Source: Eucalyptus grandis (taxonomy: Eukaryota > Streptophyta > Magnoliopsida > Myrtales > Myrtaceae). Taken from it: a stretch of 64,000 bases of DNA. The DNA is taken from the NCBI RefSeq assembly GCF_016545825.1, contig NC_052613.1, forward strand, positions 52,000,112 through 52,064,111. The letters are read 5' to 3'. Under the pieces are notes generated by a model. That model was given only the letters and a program-made list of their open reading frames with translations. It had not been told where the DNA came from and made no database searches. Made by a program: the position numbers and the translations under genes. Every line of letters starts with the position of its first letter. Positions within the stretch are counted from its first letter, which is position 1. Of the stretch, positions 60,064-64,000 are shown in pieces.

Positions 60064-62492
60064 TGTTGACACCTAATTTTTCACATAAATTAATTAATTT
60101 AAAGTAGCATTAAATATTATGAATTAGTCACAAAAGAAAATTAAAAAAAATTATTATTAATTAAATTTAAAACAAAAAACAAAATCGATCGGGTCGGGCC
60201 GAATCCAGCCTTGGCCTGACCCGCCCCTTTCCTTTTCTTTTTCCTTGCGCTGGGCCCGGCCCAACCCATTTCCTCCTTTAGCCTAGCCCGCAAGCGAGCT
60301 GGTCGTCTCCCCCAACCGGTCTTCATTGCAAGACTTGCAAAGAGAAAACAGAAACAGGGCAACAACAAAGGGAGCAGGGGGATCAGTGGCAGGCAAGCGG
60401 CGTGATCCGCGCGTCGAGGCGGTTCGGTCGGCAAGGCCGGATGCGAGAGCCGGGCGCGCTTGTTGGCCGGGCATAAAAATTGGAAGAGAGACAGAATCGA
60501 GACCATCGACACGCGAGAGAGAAAACACCCACAAAAAAAAAAAACACCAAAACAAGAGCAAGCGGGAGAGAACACACGAAGCACAGAAAGAAACACAGAG
60601 GGAATGAGAGGAGGAGAAAACCCCCTCTTTGGCCGTCAATCGTTGCGGTTGATCACCGCTAGAGGTGCCGTCTATCTTAAACCCCACCGGAACTTCAGGA
60701 AACAGAACAAACCGAGCAAGGGAGAATCAGAGACAGAGAGGGGCAGGGAGAGAGTTCGAAGGGGAGAGACCAAACCAGAGGAAAGACGCTCGAGGGAGCA
60801 ACTAGCCGTCGCCAGAGGTCCTTCTGCCCGTCGTAGCCCATCACCGGACAAGGTAGGTCCCCTGAACTCGTGGTCTCGTTTCTAGAAGATGCCAAGCCGG
60901 AGCTCGCGCCCGACCGGTTCGCGTGAGCTCCGATCCACGTCGCCTTCGCGCTTTGTTCCCATGTTCCTCCTACATCATGTTCCAAGGCCCCTAAAGCATG
61001 TTCGATGCTCGGTTGAGCCGGAATCCTACAAATTTGGTACTGTAGACTATGTGTTTCATAAAATGCTCCAGAATAGCCTATGTTTTAATGCTGGACCCAC
61101 TCACTCTTGTCCCTGCGCCTACTGAATCATTGTTGCCTTGCCTGTATTCATTGTGTTTTTGAACGGTTTGCGCGAGATATTGGCATGTGTTCGAATCGAC
61201 GACTTGTTCCATCGAAAATAGGTTATGGGTTGCCGAAATAGGTAGCCAGCGAGGGTCGGCACCGGTCGAGGGGGATGACAAACGAGCGGCAGCGATTCGG
61301 CGACTTTCCTTAGGGCGGTCGTTCTTCATGGCATAGGCGGCATCGGTCTGGCAGAGGAGCTGCAAGGGCTTCGGCGAATCGCGGCTGCGGGAGGAGGGCT
61401 CGAAGAAGACGCCCAAAAGAAAAGGGCAAAAGAAAATAAAAGAAAAAAGAAAACATAAAAAGGGCTGAAAATAGAAAATAGGGCATGGGCTTCGCTTCGG
61501 GGCTGTGCGAATGGGCTAATTCTTGGATGAGCCAGGCCCCTCTCTTTTTTAGGGAATAAGGGCTAATTTCGATTCGAGCCAGGCTTTTTAAAAAAAGAGG
61601 GGAAATAGGAAAAGAGGATCTCGGGCCGAGCCCGAACTATGGGCCTGCGCATTAGGCTCGGCCGGGCCAAAAATGGACCCAAGCCGTGCCAACCGAAAAG
61701 GTTAACCGGGTCGGGTTAGACTGGACTGACCCGTTTACCCATTTTCAAATAAAAAAAAATTATTGTTTTAAAAAAATTAAAAAATAAATATTAAAAAAAT
61801 TAAAAAATTAATTAAAAATTCGAACAAATAAAAAAAGTTTTAAAACTAAAAAAAAAAAAATTAATTAAAAATTTTATAAAAAATAATCAAAAATTCAAAA
61901 ATGATAGGGTTTGGTTAGGAATTGCTAGGTATTTTTGTTTTAAGTGTAATTATGCATTTATTTTGATTACATTGCATATTTAGATTGCATATCTTGTTAT
62001 GTTTAATGGTACGTGTGTAGTCTTATGGTAATTAGGACATGGTTAGCTATGATTGTTGGTGGATATGTTTAATGGTATGTGTATAGTCTTATGGTATGTT
62101 TAATAGTATGTGTTTAGATTACACCCGTATGATCACTTTAACATGTTAGTGGATAAGTAAAATCAATCCAAACTGCTTGGCAAAAATTCTCCCTTTTAAA
62201 ATGAGCAAAATAAGGTACCGAAATGACACTAATTGGCTAATTAATGTAATTAAGTTCCTAACCCTAGATTCTCTGGTTGCGTAGGAAGTGAGGTATACTC
62301 CCATACCTCACTCGGTTTCTAGCCGACCCCAATAGGCTAATGGCGACTCCTTTTGTGCAAAATTCCTAAAGAATACCCTAATGTCACGCGGGGTATGGGC
62401 TTAGGAAAGCCCAAGCCTAATCATGGGCCTTAGGCCCGTCTTTTAGGTAATACCCCTAAACCTGTTCCCTCCCCTGAGGATAGGTCGCGACA
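60064..62492 (+). repeat. 3' LTR of G1, full length
   Basis: 2429 bp. Contains a GC-rich transcribed-leader-like part (60180-61700) and an AT-rich part (61750-62260) missing from the 5' LTR. Frames such as 60141-60596 (-) and 60460-60885 (+) are shadows in biased sequence. Confidence 0.88.
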
Positions 62493-63119
62493 GTGATGTT
62501 TTTGAAAGCCTTTGACATAGGTTATATGAAATACCCTTAGCAATCAGTTACTTCCCATGTGAATAGATGGGATCAAGCAGCTATTTTATCGAGAGTATGT
62601 GAGAAACCCTTTCTAACTAAGAACTCTAGTTTGGCATACTTGATGAGCATTTTTCATGAGTCATAGCCGTTCTAATAAGAACTCAACTCCTAGAGAATTT
62701 AATGATTAATAATACATCCTCGAGCAAGATGACAGTTCTGTGCCACACGATACTGATTGACATCGAATGTTTTTTAAATCAGTCGGACTTAGCTTGATTA
62801 GCTTGTTCAATTAATGCTGCAATATTGCCAATACGTCTCTTGATGATATCTCTAATGACATTTGCTCAAGTTGAGTTTGACAAGATTCCCTAGTGAAGCC
62901 ATGCAATTCTCAAGGGGTTTACGGGTGCTTCCGTAAAAACCAAAGGTTCATAGTTAGCCTCAAATCATGTCATCTCCAAAGGTTCACGGTCAACTTTAAA
63001 CCATGGCATCTCCAAAGGTTCATGGTCAGCCTTAAACCATGTCATCTACAAGATTTATGGATTTTCCTCCAATCATGTATTTTCAACCCAATCAAAAACC
63101 CGTTGTTACACGATGAGAC

Positions 63120-63760
63120 TTCATTTCTTTCATTCTTCCTATGAAACGGTGTGCTTTTATAGCCCGGGGTCTCTCTTTCTTTCTAAGACACAGTGTACTT
63201 CTGTAGCCTGTGGTCTCTTTTTCTTCCAATAACATGGTGTGTTTCTGTAGCCCAAAGTTTCTCTTTCCTATGACATGATGTATTTCTATAACCCGGGGTC
63301 TTTTTTTTCTTATGAAACGATGTGCTTCTATAGCCTGAAGTCTCTCTTTCCTATGACACGGTATGCTTTTGTAGTCGAGTCTCCCTTTCTTCTTATGACA
63401 CTGCATGCTTCTATAGCTCAGGGTCTCTCTTTCTTCTTATGACACGGCGTGCTTCTGTAGCCTGGAGTCTCACTTTCCTATGACATGATGTGTTTTTGTA
63501 ACCCGGGGTCTCTTTTTCTTATGACATAGTGTGCTTTTATAGCCTGGAGTCTCTCTTTCCTATAACATGATGTGCTTTTGTAGCCCAGGGTCTCTTTTTC
63601 TTCTTATGACATGGCGTGTTTCTGTAACCCGTAATTTCTCTTTCTTATGACATGGTGTGATTTGTAGCCCGGGGTCTCTCTATCTTCTTATGACACAGTG
63701 TGCTTCTATAGCCCAGAGTTTTTCTTTCCTATGACACAACGCGTTTCCATAGCTCAACCT
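63120..63760 (+). repeat. Tandem array of about 41-48 bp units near the 3' LTR of G2
   Basis: About 14-15 units of the form TATGACA(C/T)GGTGTGCTTCTG then TAGCCCGGGGTCTCTCTTTC, with variable length. It is in the same place as the 48-bp array of G1 and is related in sequence (TATGAC-CGGTG-GCTT--GTAGCCCGG). Confidence 0.88.
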
Positions 63761-63863
63761 AGTGTGAGCCTATGTGCCCAAGGCCTCTCTACCACCGAAA
63801 TAATTTAGGTGTTTTATGTCTTTGAATGCAAACTCTTCGAGACTACATTCAAAGAAGAGCAAC

Positions 63864-64000
63864 TGTTGACACATATTTATATATTTATATATATAAGGGC
63901 GAGGGAGACCAAGTCGGGCCAAATCCGACCTTGGCTTGGCCCGCCTCTCCCCTTTCCCCTCGCACGCATGGCCCGGCCCAGCTCCTGCCTCCTGCGGCCC
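63864..64000 (+). repeat. 3' LTR of G2, cut by the window end
   Basis: Starts TGTTGACACATATTTATATA after CAAAGAAGAGCAAC, as in G1 (CAAAGAGAAGCAGT before 60064). The GC-rich leader begins at about 63900. Confidence 0.75.

Larger units (their letters stand above)
53325..62492 (+). mobile_element. Non-coding Tat/Ogre-type Gypsy element (inner element, G1)
   Basis: LTRs 53325-54811 and 60064-62492 start TGTTGACACCTAATTTTTCA and end AGGTCGCGACA. The target duplication is GCGAT (53320-53324) against GTGAT (62493-62497). The primer site TGGCGACTCCGCTGGGAA lies at 54815-54832, of the kind used with tRNA-Arg in Ogre/Tat elements (from memory). The internal domain 54812-60063 has no gag or pol, only short frames, and ends with a 48-bp tandem array. 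It therefore depends on other elements for movement (LARD-like). Confidence 0.85.
42181..64000 (+). mobile_element. Truncated Tat/Ogre-type Gypsy element (outer element, G2) with two nested insertions
   Basis: Begins abruptly at the end of unit B with the last codons of the polyprotein (42181-42252). Continues with non-coding internal DNA (42253-43209, 52773-53324, 62493-63863) and reaches a 3' LTR at 63864 that runs out of the window. Internal parts align with the second element: 42590-43209 with about 57720-58376, 52773-53324 with about 58381-58929, 62493-63863 with about 58925-60063. The insertions are a SIRE-like Copia and element G1. The 5' LTR, gag and most of pol are missing. Confidence 0.8.

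Noticed and set aside
1..64000. CRISPR-like arrays, tRNA or rRNA genes
   Set aside because: Tandem arrays here have no spacers. No cloverleaf or rRNA core was noticed by eye; a dedicated tRNA scan was not possible.

Overview
The window is nuclear DNA from a flowering plant. It has split genes with GT-AG introns, several layers of plant-type LTR retrotransposons, L1 LINEs, MULE-like and Harbinger-like elements, and many AT-rich spacers. The host genes look eudicot; a Myrtales tree is only a weak guess. There are two genuine host genes. They are near-identical tandem copies of an eight-exon MATE (DETOXIFICATION family) transporter on the + strand, at 4159-8388 (539 aa) and 17679-21911 (537 aa). 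The rest is transposable elements, their debris and spacer.

Layout. 1-2387: an unclassified dispersed repeat holding a MULE-like element with a tandem repeat. 2388-10938: duplication unit A with MATE copy 1 and two small inverted-repeat elements older than the duplication. 10939-14282: spacer with two more small elements and an inverted copy of the first repeat. 14283-42180: duplication unit B with MATE copy 2. Unit B is homologous to unit A but grew from about 8.5 kb to about 27.9 kb through private insertions: a solo Copia LTR (14767-15449), a Harbinger-like element (16037-16788), a 27-bp LINE tail in intron 2, a triple nest directly behind the stop codon (21916-31558), an internally deleted L1 LINE (31878-33929), a Tork-like Copia (34250-39234) and a short LINE fragment (40747-41142).

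42181-64000 is the remnant of a Tat/Ogre-type Gypsy element. It starts with the last codons of its polyprotein. A SIRE-like Copia of 9.6 kb with an extra env-position reading region (43210-52767) and a second, complete but non-coding element of the same Gypsy family (53325-62492) are inserted in it. Both Gypsy elements carry a tandem repeat array just before the 3' LTR. The outer element's 3' LTR runs off the window end.

Target-site duplications were read directly for most insertions, so their relative order can be reconstructed. No rRNA, tRNA or CRISPR was seen. The most interesting points are the one-sided growth of unit B, an insertion four bases after a stop codon that repeats the stop in its target duplication, a possible captured coding fragment in the MULE, and a shared GC-rich module in elements of different superfamilies.
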